Shown: positions 49,899 to 57,892, counted from the stretch's first letter. The stretch: 64,000 nucleotides of DNA from BP-133 sp040756995 (GCA_040756995.1 JBFLYK010000026.1:1-64000); one strand, 5' to 3'. A program made the numbers and translations. Notes: a model not told the origin generated them from the sequence alone.

Positions 49899-51281
49899 CT
49901 AGTGCGGCCCAGGCGGCGCAGGGCCGCAGGTTCGTTTCCGGGTCTTTCGCCGCCGGAGGCGGCCGGCCTTGCGGTCTTGCTCCGTCTTGAGGACGTGGTG
50001 GTAGAAGCAGAGCGGTTGCACGTTGCGGAAGGTGGTGATCCCTCCGTCGGCCAGCGGATCAATGTGGTCCTGCTGGAGATGGAACTGGCGGTCACAGTTC
50101 GGCATTGAGCACTTGATGCCGTTGAACACCGGCGGAGGGCCGAGCAGCAGGGCGGTGCGGAGCACGGCGCTCGTCTTCCGCCCGAAGTGGGCGATGGTCG
50201 AGATTTCGGTCCCGTCGTGCAGCACCGCCTTCAGGAAGGCATCTTTGCCGAGCTCCCGGGCGAGTGATACCGGAATGGGCCCGCCGCCGACGAGATGACA
50301 CTGCTCCCCATCGACCGCATAACCACGCCGGTATGCCTGCAGGTCGCAGACGATCACGAGATCGGCCTGCTTGGCCTTGCCCTTCCCGCCTGTCTCGACC
50401 AGCCGCACAAAGGCATCGGCCGCCAGCGCGCTGCGCCGCTCGGCCGCTGACGCTTGCTCCAACCAGGACTGTCTCCCGCCTTCGCCGTAGAGAGACTGTG
50501 CTTCGCCGCCGCCGCCGCCATCGCTAGCGCCAGCGCGGTCGCTAGCGCCAGCGCGGTCGCCAGCGCCATTGCGAGCGCCAGTGTTGTCGCCATAGCCAGC
50601 GGTCGGCGGGAGTGTTGCTTGTCCCTGCTCGGCGCCGGCGCCGTTGGTTTCCCTGCGTGCTTGTTGCCAGAGGCGGTCCGTCTCGGCGTCGAGACGGTTC
50701 ATGATCGGGAGGCCGATCTCGGGCGGCAACTCGCCACGGAAACCGATCGTGCCGAGCGCCGTACGCCAGTGGTGGAACTTCCGAGCCTCGTGCTGCGCGG
50801 CATGAAGCTCCTCCGGAGTCACGGTGCGCAGACGCCGATCGCGGGCCTCCTCTTTCAGGGCCCTGAGACTCTGCCCGGTCGCGACGCCCAAGAGGTCGAC
50901 CGCTGAACCCGGGCACGACTTCTCGGTCTTGACGATCTCCTGGGCCTGGACCAGCGACAGTTCACCAGACTCCACCGCGGCCTTCGCCTCCGGCAGCTCG
51001 TCCAGCGCGGCAACCGTATCGAGCGCCGTCTTGGCCGCCGAAGCCGACGATCCGGCGACCCGCCCCAGCCAATCGGACGCATCGGCGAACCCGCGCTCTC
51101 GATGAGCTCCACATGCCCCAGCCCGCGCCGCTGCCCGAACCCGGGCCGCGGCGCAGACCTTCTCTGCCGAGGCGAGCGCTTCGACCAGCACTGCGCATTC
51201 TTCACCGGAGTACCGATCCGGCTGAAACTCGACGAGGGCGGCCCGAAACTCGTCGACCAACCCCAGCAGACTCTCGGACAC
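49899..51281 (-). CDS. DUF222/HNH endonuclease-domain protein (13E12-type)
   Basis: 460 residues from GTG 51281, with AAGGAGG 4 nt upstream. N-terminal DUF222 helical region (AASAEKVCAAARV to LDTVAALDELPEAKAAVESGELSLVQAQEIV) and a C-terminal HNH domain (CSMPNCDRQFHLQQDHIDPLADGGITTFRNVQPLCFYHHVLKT) with His, Asn and His present. Between them is a variable linker with an in-frame 18-bp tandem repeat at 50522-50568 encoding RAGASD units. 13E12-type genes in mycobacteria are SOS-induced, and here a LexA-type box lies inside the promoter. Confidence 0.9.
   Translation of the reverse strand: MSESLLGLVDEFRAALVEFQPDRYSGEECAVLVEALASAEKVCAAARVRAAARAGACGAHRERGFADASDWLGRVAGSSASAAKTALDTVAALDELPEAKAAVESGELSLVQAQEIVKTEKSCPGSAVDLLGVATGQSLRALKEEARDRRLRTVTPEELHAAQHEARKFHHWRTALGTIGFRGELPPEIGLPIMNRLDAETDRLWQQARRETNGAGAEQGQATLPPTAGYGDNTGARNGAGDRAGASDRAGASDGGGGGEAQSLYGEGGRQSWLEQASAAERRSALAADAFVRLVETGGKGKAKQADLVIVCDLQAYRRGYAVDGEQCHLVGGGPIPVSLARELGKDAFLKAVLHDGTEISTIAHFGRKTSAVLRTALLLGPPPVFNGIKCSMPNCDRQFHLQQDHIDPLADGGITTFRNVQPLCFYHHVLKTEQDRKAGRLRRRKTRKRTCGPAPPGPH
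50522..50568 (-). repeat. In-frame 18-bp tandem repeat in DUF222 gene
   Basis: CGCTAGCGCCAGCGCGGT is repeated at 50522-50539 and 50540-50557, with a partial third copy to 50568. As a multiple of three it changes protein length without frameshift, giving repeated DRAGAS residues in the linker. Confidence 0.85.
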
Positions 51282-51369
51282 GGCACCTCCTTACTCACCC
51301 GGCGCGCCCCAGCACGCACACTGCAAAGGGGAGGAGGGCCGTTCTGCCCGGCAACCTCGAGGCATCGCC

Positions 51370-51398
51370 ATCATATCGAACTAGCGTTCGCTCGTCAA
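51370..51398 (-). promoter_or_regulatory. Promoter of DUF222/HNH gene
   Basis: On the minus strand TTGACG (complement of 51393-51398) and TATGAT (complement of 51370-51375) are separated by exactly 17 nt, a near-consensus housekeeping promoter. The predicted start is near 51363, giving a leader of about 80 nt to GTG 51281. Confidence 0.75.
51376..51391. promoter_or_regulatory. LexA-type SOS box
   Basis: TCGAAC-TAGC-GTTCGC matches the actinobacterial/Bacillus SOS consensus TCGAAC-N4-GTTCGA in all but the last base. It lies wholly within the -35/-10 spacer of the DUF222/HNH promoter, where bound LexA would block RNA polymerase. DNA damage should therefore induce the gene. Confidence 0.75.
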
Positions 51399-51624
51399 GA
51401 AGAAATCCTTTGTACGCAACGATTCCTCGCCCCGCCTCGGATAGCCGAGCCACCAGTGGCGCGCGTGGAGCTGCGGGCGGGTGGAGGCGGAGGGGCAGGA
51501 GGCGGGATCGACCGCCACCAAGCCGGGGTCAAGACCGGCCGGAGGCCCGAAGCGCCGGAGGACGGCGAAGCGGAGTCTTGACGCCGGCGGGCGCAACTCG
51601 CCGAGGGCGCTGACAATGGAACTC

Positions 51625-51646
51625 GGCGCCGGCTTCGGCCGGCGCC
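51625..51646. other. Strong UUCG hairpin in intergenic region
   Basis: GGCGCCGGC and GCCGGCGCC form a perfect 9-bp stem with a TTCG loop. It lies in the 642-nt gene-free stretch 51282-51923, next to the repeat cluster. It could be an mRNA-stabilising or terminating structure. Confidence 0.6.
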
Positions 51647-51689
51647 TTGAGAGCGAAGGAACGACAGGAGAGCGGCGACCTCCACGACC

Positions 51690-51900
51690 GGGCGATATGG
51701 ACGGAGCCCAGGAGGGCGAGGGTCGCCGGTTCCGAGTGGGCATATGGCGGCAAGACGAACCAGTAGGGCGAGGGTCGCCGCCTCCCACTGCGCATATCGA
51801 GGGAAGGCCCGCGGGGCGAGGGTCGCCGCCTCCGACTGGGCGATATGAAGGGAAAGCCAGCGGGCCGAGCGTCGCCTCCTCCGAATGGGCATATGGAGCG
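51690..51900. repeat. REP-like tandem repeats with internal hairpins
   Basis: Four to five diverged copies of a 47-52-bp unit. Each contains a CATATGG/GATATGG-type box (51694, 51741, 51793, 51842, 51890) and a core GGGCGAGGGTCGCCG (51714, 51766, 51814, and a diverged copy at 51862). The core is itself a mini-hairpin, GGCGA-GGG-TCGCC. The rest of the gap 51282-51923 holds the SOS promoter and the UUCG hairpin, and no gene. Confidence 0.7.
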
Positions 51901-51923
51901 GGGCCAGCGCCGCCGCTGGGCCG

Positions 51924-52235
51924 CTACCTCGGCTCGGCGGCGCGGCCGCCGAACCAGTGGGTGTGGTCGTCCTTCCGAGCGGCGTGGTCGGAGGTGCAGC
52001 TGTCGGAATTGTGGGCGTGGCACAGGTGATTGTGGTGAAGGGCGGGAACCTCGGCCAGCCGGTACAGGCCGAAGGCCGCCACCAGGATTCCGAGGCCGGC
52101 GAGCAGCCAGTTCCGGCCGGGCTCTGACCGGTAGGTTCGACTTGCCGCCATGAACAGCACGACGGCAACGAGCAGCACGAGCAACGAGGTCACGAACTGT
52201 CGGGTGATGAGATCATGGAAGTGGTAGGCCAGCAT
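51924..52235 (-). CDS. Small membrane protein with His-rich C-terminus
   Basis: 103 residues; AGGAG lies 8 nt before the ATG. Two membrane helices (FVTSLLVLLVAVVLFMAAS and WLLAGLGILVAAFGLYRLA) are followed by a His-rich tail (PALHHNHLCHAHNSDSCTSDHAARKDDHTHW) with nine histidines and two cysteines, which suggests metal binding at the membrane surface. No family recognised. It lies alone in the repeat-rich region; base composition upstream is more AT-rich than the window average. Confidence 0.6.
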   Translation of the reverse strand: MLAYHFHDLITRQFVTSLLVLLVAVVLFMAASRTYRSEPGRNWLLAGLGILVAAFGLYRLAEVPALHHNHLCHAHNSDSCTSDHAARKDDHTHWFGGRAAEPR

Positions 52236-52576
52236 CGGGCTCGCTCCTGGTAAACGGAAACGATCCCAGGGTTCTCAGCCGGCAGTGTTCACGCCTGCCG
52301 CCACCACCAAATCTCCGCACGTCTCGACCGGATCTTCAAACGTCTGACGGCTCTATTGACTTTCGTGCAATACCCTGCGCTCGGTATGGCACGTCTTGCG
52401 CGTCCCTGGCACAGCAGACGTTTGTGAAGAAACCCGTCTGTGTGACGGTGTCACGGAGACGGGTTTCTGCACAAACGATCTTGGCTGATCGGCCCCGAGG
52501 CCCCGTCCGCCGGATATTTTGCGAAGAGAGTGCTGAGTCCGGCGGGACGCAGCGGGCCACCGCGCCCGGGCGCGGG
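52236..52576. other. AT-richer intergenic region with long palindrome
   Basis: No gene in these 341 nt. It holds the promoter of the minus-strand small membrane gene (52235) somewhere in 52240-52400; no consensus pair is convincing. It also holds the 59-bp interrupted palindrome listed separately. The base composition is less GC-rich than its surroundings. Confidence 0.5.
52419..52477. other. 59-bp interrupted palindrome
   Basis: Nested arms: CGTTTGTG (52419-52426) with CACAAACG (52470-52477); AGAAACCCGTCT (52428-52439) with AGACGGGTTTCT (52457-52468); GTGAC (52442-52446) with GTCAC (52450-52454); loop GGT. In all, 25 paired positions on each side. It lies about 100 nt downstream of the minus-strand beta-propeller gene. 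There is no T-tract, so it may be a terminator, a protein-binding site or a recombination/attachment site. Confidence 0.75.
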
Positions 52577-53578
52577 TCAGGTCCGCAACCGGACCAAGGC
52601 GTCGGCGGCCGATTCGGCGCCCCAGACCTCGCCAGGCCGGCCCAGGATCTGGCGGACGTTCGAGGGCTGGCTCGGCAATGGGAACGACGTGAACGACTGC
52701 GAAGCCGGATCGAAGCGGACCAGCGCGTTGGCGCCGAAGTCGGACAGCCAGACGATGTCACGGTCGTCGACGTAGACGGCGTAGGCCTGGGGCTTGTCGC
52801 CGGGGAGGCGCCACTCGCCCCACGATCCGGCGGCAGGGTCGTACACGCCGACCTGGCCGGCGTTCCATTCGCTGACCCAGACCCGGCCCCGGGAGTCGCT
52901 CCAGACCCGGCGGGCGCCCTGGTTGGGTGTCGGCGGTTCGACGACCGTCGCCGCGCCGGTCGCAGGGTCCACCCGGGCGATGTGGTTGCCGGCCAGCGAG
53001 GCGTACCACACCGTCCCGTCCGGAGTGACCGTGATCCCGTACGGCCCCCGGCCCCGAGGAGCGTCGTACACCGTCATCGAGCCGCTCTTGGGATCGAGTT
53101 GGCCGTAGACGCCGGTCTGGCCGGTGAACCAGAGGATCCCCCGGCGGTCGAAGGCCGCCGTGTTCAGGTTCGCCCCCGGCCGGGTGGCGGGGAGCGGGAA
53201 GCGCTTCACCTCGTTCGTCGCCGGGTCGACGCGGACGATGGCGTTGAGGCCGGAATCCGTCACCCAGGCGGCACCGTCGGGCCCGACGATCACGCCGTGC
53301 GGTGCCGAGCCGGCCCCGAGCGGCACCTCGGTGGCCTGCTTGGAGGCGGGATCGAGTCGCCCGAGCTTCCCCGTCCGCTGGGCGGTGTACCACACCGTCC
53401 CGTCGGGGGCCGGTGCGACATCATGCGGTCCCGCCCCGGCAGGGACCGGAAACCGCTCGAGCGAGGCAGTGGCGGCCTGGCCTGCCTGCTTGTTGCTCGG
53501 GTCTCGGTTCTCGTCGCAGCCCGCTCCCGCGACCAGGGCCACGGTCAGAGTGAGGAGGAAGGCACAGAGTCGGCGCAT
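52577..53578 (-). CDS. Beta-propeller lipoprotein, virginiamycin B lyase-like
   Basis: 333 residues. Lipoprotein signal peptide with lipobox LVAGAGC. The remainder consists of repeated blades with GPDGxxW-type motifs (PHDVAPAPDGTVWYTAQRTGKLGRLDP, APHGVIVGPDGAAWVTDSGLN, GPYGITVTPDGTVWYASLAGNH), the pattern of the Vgb/SMP-30-like six- or seven-blade propellers. Vgb itself linearises streptogramin B, but most relatives with signal peptides have unknown roles, and I cannot confirm the Vgb active-site residues. It starts 3 nt after the acyl-CoA dehydrogenase gene on the same strand. Confidence 0.8.
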   Translation of the reverse strand: MRRLCAFLLTLTVALVAGAGCDENRDPSNKQAGQAATASLERFPVPAGAGPHDVAPAPDGTVWYTAQRTGKLGRLDPASKQATEVPLGAGSAPHGVIVGPDGAAWVTDSGLNAIVRVDPATNEVKRFPLPATRPGANLNTAAFDRRGILWFTGQTGVYGQLDPKSGSMTVYDAPRGRGPYGITVTPDGTVWYASLAGNHIARVDPATGAATVVEPPTPNQGARRVWSDSRGRVWVSEWNAGQVGVYDPAAGSWGEWRLPGDKPQAYAVYVDDRDIVWLSDFGANALVRFDPASQSFTSFPLPSQPSNVRQILGRPGEVWGAESAADALVRLRT

Positions 53579-53581
53579 CGT

Positions 53582-54769
53582 CTATACGAAGGCGCTCAGG
53601 CCCGTGATCGCCCGTCCGACGATCAGGGTGTTGATCTCCCTCGTCCCTTCGTAGGAGTAGATCGCCTCGGCGTCGGCCACGAAGCGGCCCACGTCGTGCT
53701 CCAGCAGGATTCCGTTGCCGCCCAGCAGCTCCCGGGCCAGGCCGACGGTCTCCCGGGCCTTCACCGTGCAGAACGCCTTGGCCAGGCTGGCCTGCTCGTC
53801 GGTCATGGCGCCGGCGTCCTGGAGCTGGGAGAGCCGGGCGACCATGCACAGCGACGCCGTCACGTTCCCGAGCATGCGGACGAGCTGGTCCTGCACGAGC
53901 TGGAAGCCACCGATGGGCCGGCCGAACTGCTCCCGCTTCGTGGCGTAGCGAAGGGCATGCTCGTAGGCGCCCCGGCCGCAGCCGACCGCCTGCCAGGCGA
54001 CGCTGGCCCGGGTCATGCGCAGGACATTGGCGGTATCCCGGAACGACGAAGCCCGCTGCAGCCGCATGAACTCCGGCACCCGGACGCCGTCGAGGGTGAT
54101 GATGGCGTTCTGCACCGCCCGGAGGGCGATCTTGTGCTCCATCTTCTCGGTCGTGAACCCCGGCGTGTCCTTCTCGACGAGGAAGCCCTTCACGTTGCCG
54201 TCGTCGACGTCGCGGGCCCAGATCACCGTCACGTCGGCGAAGGTGGCGTTCCCGATCCACTTCTTCACTCCTTGGAGGACCCAGGTGTCTCCCTCCTGCC
54301 GGCAGGTCGTCGTCAACCCGCCGGCGGCGCCCGAGCCGACCTCTGGCTCGGTCAGCCCGAAGGCGCCGATCTTCTCCATGCGGGCCATGGGCGGCAACCA
54401 CTGCTCCTTCTGCTCCTCGGAGCCGCACAGATAGATCGAGCCCATGGCCAGCCCGCCGTGGACACCCATGAACGTCGCCATCGACGGGTCGATCCGGGCC
54501 AGCTCCATGGCCACGAACCCGTCGGCCAGGAAGCTCCTTCCGGGGCATCCGTAGCCGGAGTAGGCCAGCCCGGCGATGCCCAGCTCGGCCATGGCCGGCA
54601 CGACTTCGAAGGGGAATTCGGCCTTGCCCCAGTAGACGTTGATGATCGGGGCGACCTGTTGCTCCATGAACGTCCGTACCCGCTTGAGGAGCAGCCGGTC
54701 CTCCTCGTCGAGGAGACCGGCGAGGTCGTAGAAGTCGCCCTCCACCGGCGGCGGAACCGCTTGGCTCAT
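53582..54769 (-). CDS. Acyl-CoA dehydrogenase, glutaryl-CoA dehydrogenase-like
   Basis: About 395 residues from ATG 54769, with AAGGGGG upstream. FAD-binding region GAFGLTEPEVGSGAAGGLTT, middle beta domain (VLQGVKKWIGNATFADV), and the C-terminal helical domain ending YSYEGTREINTLIVGRAITG, where the Glu of YEGT is the catalytic base position typical of short-chain and glutaryl-CoA dehydrogenases. Oxidises an acyl-CoA at the alpha-beta bond. First gene of the pair with the propeller lipoprotein; divergent from the MFS exporter. Confidence 0.93.
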   Translation of the reverse strand: MSQAVPPPVEGDFYDLAGLLDEEDRLLLKRVRTFMEQQVAPIINVYWGKAEFPFEVVPAMAELGIAGLAYSGYGCPGRSFLADGFVAMELARIDPSMATFMGVHGGLAMGSIYLCGSEEQKEQWLPPMARMEKIGAFGLTEPEVGSGAAGGLTTTCRQEGDTWVLQGVKKWIGNATFADVTVIWARDVDDGNVKGFLVEKDTPGFTTEKMEHKIALRAVQNAIITLDGVRVPEFMRLQRASSFRDTANVLRMTRASVAWQAVGCGRGAYEHALRYATKREQFGRPIGGFQLVQDQLVRMLGNVTASLCMVARLSQLQDAGAMTDEQASLAKAFCTVKARETVGLARELLGGNGILLEHDVGRFVADAEAIYSYEGTREINTLIVGRAITGLSAFV

Positions 54770-54844
54770 CGAGGCCCCCTTGGTCGAAACCCGGGCAAAC
54801 CTTACGGCCGCCGGAATGGCCGCGTGCACTCAAGTCGTTTGCGG

Positions 54845-54871
54845 AACGAGACGAAACGGTATCGTCTTGTT
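54845..54871. promoter_or_regulatory. Probable TetR operator of the exporter operon
   Basis: AACGAGACGA (54845-54854) and TCGTCTTGTT (54862-54871) form a 10-bp inverted repeat with one mismatch around a 7-nt spacer, 22 nt upstream of the exporter ATG. Size and placement fit a TetR-family site, and a TetR gene is co-transcribed with the exporter. Confidence 0.65.
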
Positions 54872-54893
54872 GGGAGGCGGAGAGGGGCTCGGC

Positions 54894-56504
54894 ATGGTGG
54901 AAGAGGGATACGACCACGGCAAACGGTGGTGGACGCTGGTCGTCCTCTGCCTCAGCCTCGTCATCGTCGTGGTCGGGAACACGGTCCTCAACGTGGCCCT
55001 GCCCACCCTGGTCCGCGAGCTCGACGCCAGCAACAGCGCGCTCCAGTGGATGGTCGACTCCTACGCCCTCGTGTTCGCCGGGCTGCTGCTCACGGCCGGT
55101 GCCCTGGGCGACCGCTTCGGGCGCAAGGGTGCGCTTCAGGCCGGCCTCGTCGTCTTCGGTGTGGCGTCGACGGTGGCCGCCTTCGCCGGCTCCTCGGGGC
55201 AGCTCATCGCCCTCCGGGCGGTCATGGGCATCGGCGCGGCGCTGATCATGCCGGCCACGCTGTCGATCCTCACCAACGTCTTCCCGCCCCACGAGCGGGC
55301 CAAGGCCATCGCCATCTGGGCCGGTCTGGCCGGCGCCGGGGCCGCCATCGGCCCGGTCACCAGCGGCTTCCTGCTCGAGCACTTCTGGTGGGGCTCGGTC
55401 TTCCTGGTCAACGTGCCGCTCGTGATCGCCGCCCTCGTCGGCGGCCGGTTCCTCGTGCCGACTTCCAGGGATCCCAACGCCGAACAGCTCGACCCGATCG
55501 GCGCCGCCCTGTCGATCGTCGGTCTGAGCGGCGTGCTGTACGGCATCATCGAGGGCCCCGTCCACGGCTGGACGGCTCCCGCCACCCTGGGCAGCCTCCT
55601 GTCCGGCCTCGCCGTGCTGGTGGTCTTCGGGTTCTGGGAGCTGCGGGCGGCGCACCCGATGCTCGACCTGCGCTTCTTCAAGAACGCCACGTTCTCGTCG
55701 GCCACGGCGGCCATCAACCTGGTGTTCTTCGCCATGTTCGGCACGTTCTTCCTGCTGACTCAGTACCTGCAGCTCGTCCTCGGCTACAGCGCTCTGGAGG
55801 CCGGCGTCCGCATGCTCCCCATGCCGTTCACGATGATGGTGGCGGCGCCCTCCAGCGCCAAGTTCGTGGAGAAGTTCGGCAACCGCAAGGTCGTGAGCAC
55901 CGGTCTGCTGATCCTCGGGCTCGGCCTGCTGCTGCTGGCCCAGTCCGACGTCGACACGCCCTATTGGCATCTCGTCGTGGCCATCGTGACCATGGCAGCC
56001 GGGATGGGGCTGTCGATGGCGCCGTCGACCACCGGCATCATGGCCTCGCTGCCGCTCCGCAAGGCCGGCGTCGGTTCCGCCGTCAACGACACCACCCGGG
56101 AGCTCGGCGGGGCGCTCGGTGTCGCCGTCCTCGGCAGCATGTTGGCCTCCAGGTTCACCGCTGCCCTCCCCGGCTCGATCGAGCAGCTGCCGGACGCGGC
56201 CCAGACCGCCATCCGCTCGTCGCTCGGCGGGGCGCTGGGTGTGGCCCGCTCGCTGCCGCCGGCCGTGGGTGGTCCGCTCGAGGCGGCAGCCAAGAACGCC
56301 TACGTCGACGCCATGAGCGTGGCCATGGTCGGCGCCGCCATCGTCGTGCTCGCCACGGCGGTCATGGTGCGGCGGTTCTACCCCGACCGCCTGCTGATGC
56401 ACGACGCCGGCCACGGCCGCCACCACGCCGCCCCCGGGCGGGTCGAGGCCGACGCCCCCCAGCCGTCGAAGCCGTCGAAGCCCTCGGAGCCCTCGGCGGC
56501 ATGA
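54894..56504 (+). CDS. MFS drug exporter, DHA2/EmrB-QacA family
   Basis: About 536 residues from ATG 54894, with a GAGAGGGG site 6 nt upstream. About 14 membrane helices. Family motifs: TVLNVALPTLVRELDASNSALQWMVDSYALVFAGLLL, motif A GALGDRFGRKGALQAGL, and the motif C region GPVTSGFLLEHFWWGSVFLVNVPL. Exports hydrophobic or amphipathic drugs by proton antiport. Ends in a Lys/Ser/Pro tail. The stop overlaps the start of the TetR gene. Confidence 0.94.
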   Translation: MVEEGYDHGKRWWTLVVLCLSLVIVVVGNTVLNVALPTLVRELDASNSALQWMVDSYALVFAGLLLTAGALGDRFGRKGALQAGLVVFGVASTVAAFAGSSGQLIALRAVMGIGAALIMPATLSILTNVFPPHERAKAIAIWAGLAGAGAAIGPVTSGFLLEHFWWGSVFLVNVPLVIAALVGGRFLVPTSRDPNAEQLDPIGAALSIVGLSGVLYGIIEGPVHGWTAPATLGSLLSGLAVLVVFGFWELRAAHPMLDLRFFKNATFSSATAAINLVFFAMFGTFFLLTQYLQLVLGYSALEAGVRMLPMPFTMMVAAPSSAKFVEKFGNRKVVSTGLLILGLGLLLLAQSDVDTPYWHLVVAIVTMAAGMGLSMAPSTTGIMASLPLRKAGVGSAVNDTTRELGGALGVAVLGSMLASRFTAALPGSIEQLPDAAQTAIRSSLGGALGVARSLPPAVGGPLEAAAKNAYVDAMSVAMVGAAIVVLATAVMVRRFYPDRLLMHDAGHGRHHAAPGRVEADAPQPSKPSKPSEPSAA

Positions 56505-57085
56505 GCTCCGCGACCGACGCCATCGCCCCCAGGTGGCGGAGCCGGCGGGCGGAGTCAGCCATCCTCAAGGCCACCATCGCCCTGCTGGAGGAGGTCGGTT
56601 TCGGCGGGCTCACAATCGACGGCATCGCCGCTCGGGCCGGCGTGGGCAAGGCCACGATCTACCGGCACTGGTCATCGAAGGCCGAAGTGGCCGTGGAAGC
56701 GTTCCGGGCCTTCATCCCGCCCCTCGACGACCCCGACACCGGTTCCCTGGCCGACGACCTGCGGGCTCTGCTGCACCAGATGGTGGACGGGCTGGCCAAC
56801 TCACCGCTGGCCGGCATCCTGCCGTCGCTGGTGGAAGCGGCGGAGCGGGACCCGGAGGTGGAGCGGCTGTTCAAGGACTTCGGTACCACCCGCCGCAACG
56901 TCTTCCGCGGCGTGTTCACCCGGGCCGCCGCCCGGGGCGAGCTGCGGGCCGGGCTCGACCACGATCTGGCCATCGATCTCCTGGTCGGCCCGATCTTCAC
57001 CCGCCGGCTGGTCACCCGCCGGCCGCTGACCCGTAAGCACGCCAACGCCGTCCTGGAGATGCTGCTGCCGGTGTTCCACCGCTAG
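56501..57085 (+). CDS. TetR-family transcriptional repressor
   Basis: About 194 residues from ATG 56501. N-terminal helix-turn-helix: ILKATIALLEEVGFGGLTIDGIAARAGVGKATIYRHWSSKAEVAVEAF; the C-terminal domain resembles TetR_C of the AcrR/RutR type (LHQMVDGLANSPLAGILPSLVEAAERDPEVE). Most likely represses the exporter operon through the palindrome at 54845-54871 and releases it when a drug binds. Confidence 0.94.
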   Translation: MSSATDAIAPRWRSRRAESAILKATIALLEEVGFGGLTIDGIAARAGVGKATIYRHWSSKAEVAVEAFRAFIPPLDDPDTGSLADDLRALLHQMVDGLANSPLAGILPSLVEAAERDPEVERLFKDFGTTRRNVFRGVFTRAAARGELRAGLDHDLAIDLLVGPIFTRRLVTRRPLTRKHANAVLEMLLPVFHR

Positions 57086-57121
57086 CGGACCGCGGCCCTC
57101 CGCCGGCCGAGGCGCCTCCCC

Positions 57122-57892
57122 CTACGCCGGCCGAGGCGCCTCCGGCCGGTTGCCGGCCACGAAGTTGCGCAGTCCCTCGATCATCTCCGGATCGGTGGCG
57201 GTGGGGCGGCAGAGGCCCGCTTCCATGTACAGGCCGGCTTCCAGGCCGACGCCCCAGGTCGCCAGCGTGGCCGCCCGGTCGGCCCGCAGGCTGGCCTGGG
57301 GGTAGCCGGCGATGCGGTCGGCCAGCTCCAGCGCCCGGTCGAGCGCCCGTCCCTCCGGCACGACCTCCTGGACCAGCCCGATCGCCTGCGCCCGGGAGGC
57401 GTCGATGCGGACGCCGGTCTCGATCATCCACAGCGCGTTGCCCTGGCCCATGATGCGGGGGAAGCGCTGCGTGCCCCCGTCGACGAACGGCACGCCCCAG
57501 CGCCGGTTGAGGGCGCCGAACTCGGCGGTGGCCGAGGCGATCCGGAAATCGCACCAGCAGGCCAGTTCCATGCCGCCGGCGAAGCAGTAGCCGTTGACGG
57601 CGGCGATCGTCGGCTTGCCGGGGTCGAGCTTGGCGAAACCGATGGGACCGGCCCGGTCGGTGTGGCGATGGTGCATGAGCTCGTCGACGTCCTTCAGGTT
57701 GGCGCCGGCGCAGAACGCCCGGTCGCCGGCGCCGGTGACGACCAGCACCCGGGCGGAGTCGTCAGCCGCGAAGGCATCGATTCCCTCGGCGAGGCCGACG
57801 GCCATCGCAGCCGTGATGCTGTTGTGGGCCTCAGGCCGATTGAGCGTGATCAGTGTGACGGCGCCCCGCCGGTTGACGAGCAACTCGTCCAT
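57122..57892 (-). CDS. Enoyl-CoA hydratase/isomerase family protein
   Basis: 256 residues, GAGGAG 5 nt before the ATG. Crotonase-fold motifs: TLNRPEAHNSITAAMAVGL, oxyanion region AFCAGANLKDV, and IAAVNGYCFAGGMELACWCDFRIAS. The Glu positions of true hydratases (E144/E164 in rat) are not clearly conserved as a pair (GALNRRWGVPFVDGGTQRFPRI), so isomerase or other crotonase activity is possible. The end carries a 19-bp direct repeat (57101-57119 and 57125-57143). The start lies inside the upstream sigma-factor gene. Confidence 0.85.
   Translation of the reverse strand: MDELLVNRRGAVTLITLNRPEAHNSITAAMAVGLAEGIDAFAADDSARVLVVTGAGDRAFCAGANLKDVDELMHHRHTDRAGPIGFAKLDPGKPTIAAVNGYCFAGGMELACWCDFRIASATAEFGALNRRWGVPFVDGGTQRFPRIMGQGNALWMIETGVRIDASRAQAIGLVQEVVPEGRALDRALELADRIAGYPQASLRADRAATLATWGVGLEAGLYMEAGLCRPTATDPEMIEGLRNFVAGNRPEAPRPA

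Noticed and set aside
49750..51281. DUF222/HNH gene with nearby inverted repeat as a mobile element
   Set aside because: The 13-bp arms do not flank the gene but lie together on one side; no target duplication or transposase motif was seen.
52577..53578. Calling the propeller lipoprotein a streptogramin B lyase resistance enzyme
   Set aside because: The fold pattern fits, but active-site residues could not be confirmed, and lipid-anchored relatives usually have unknown roles.
52424..57085. A 1553-codon open frame on the plus strand
   Set aside because: Only its last 194 codons (from 56501) are a real gene. The rest runs antisense to the lipoprotein and acyl-CoA dehydrogenase genes or in a shadow frame of the exporter, an effect of high GC.
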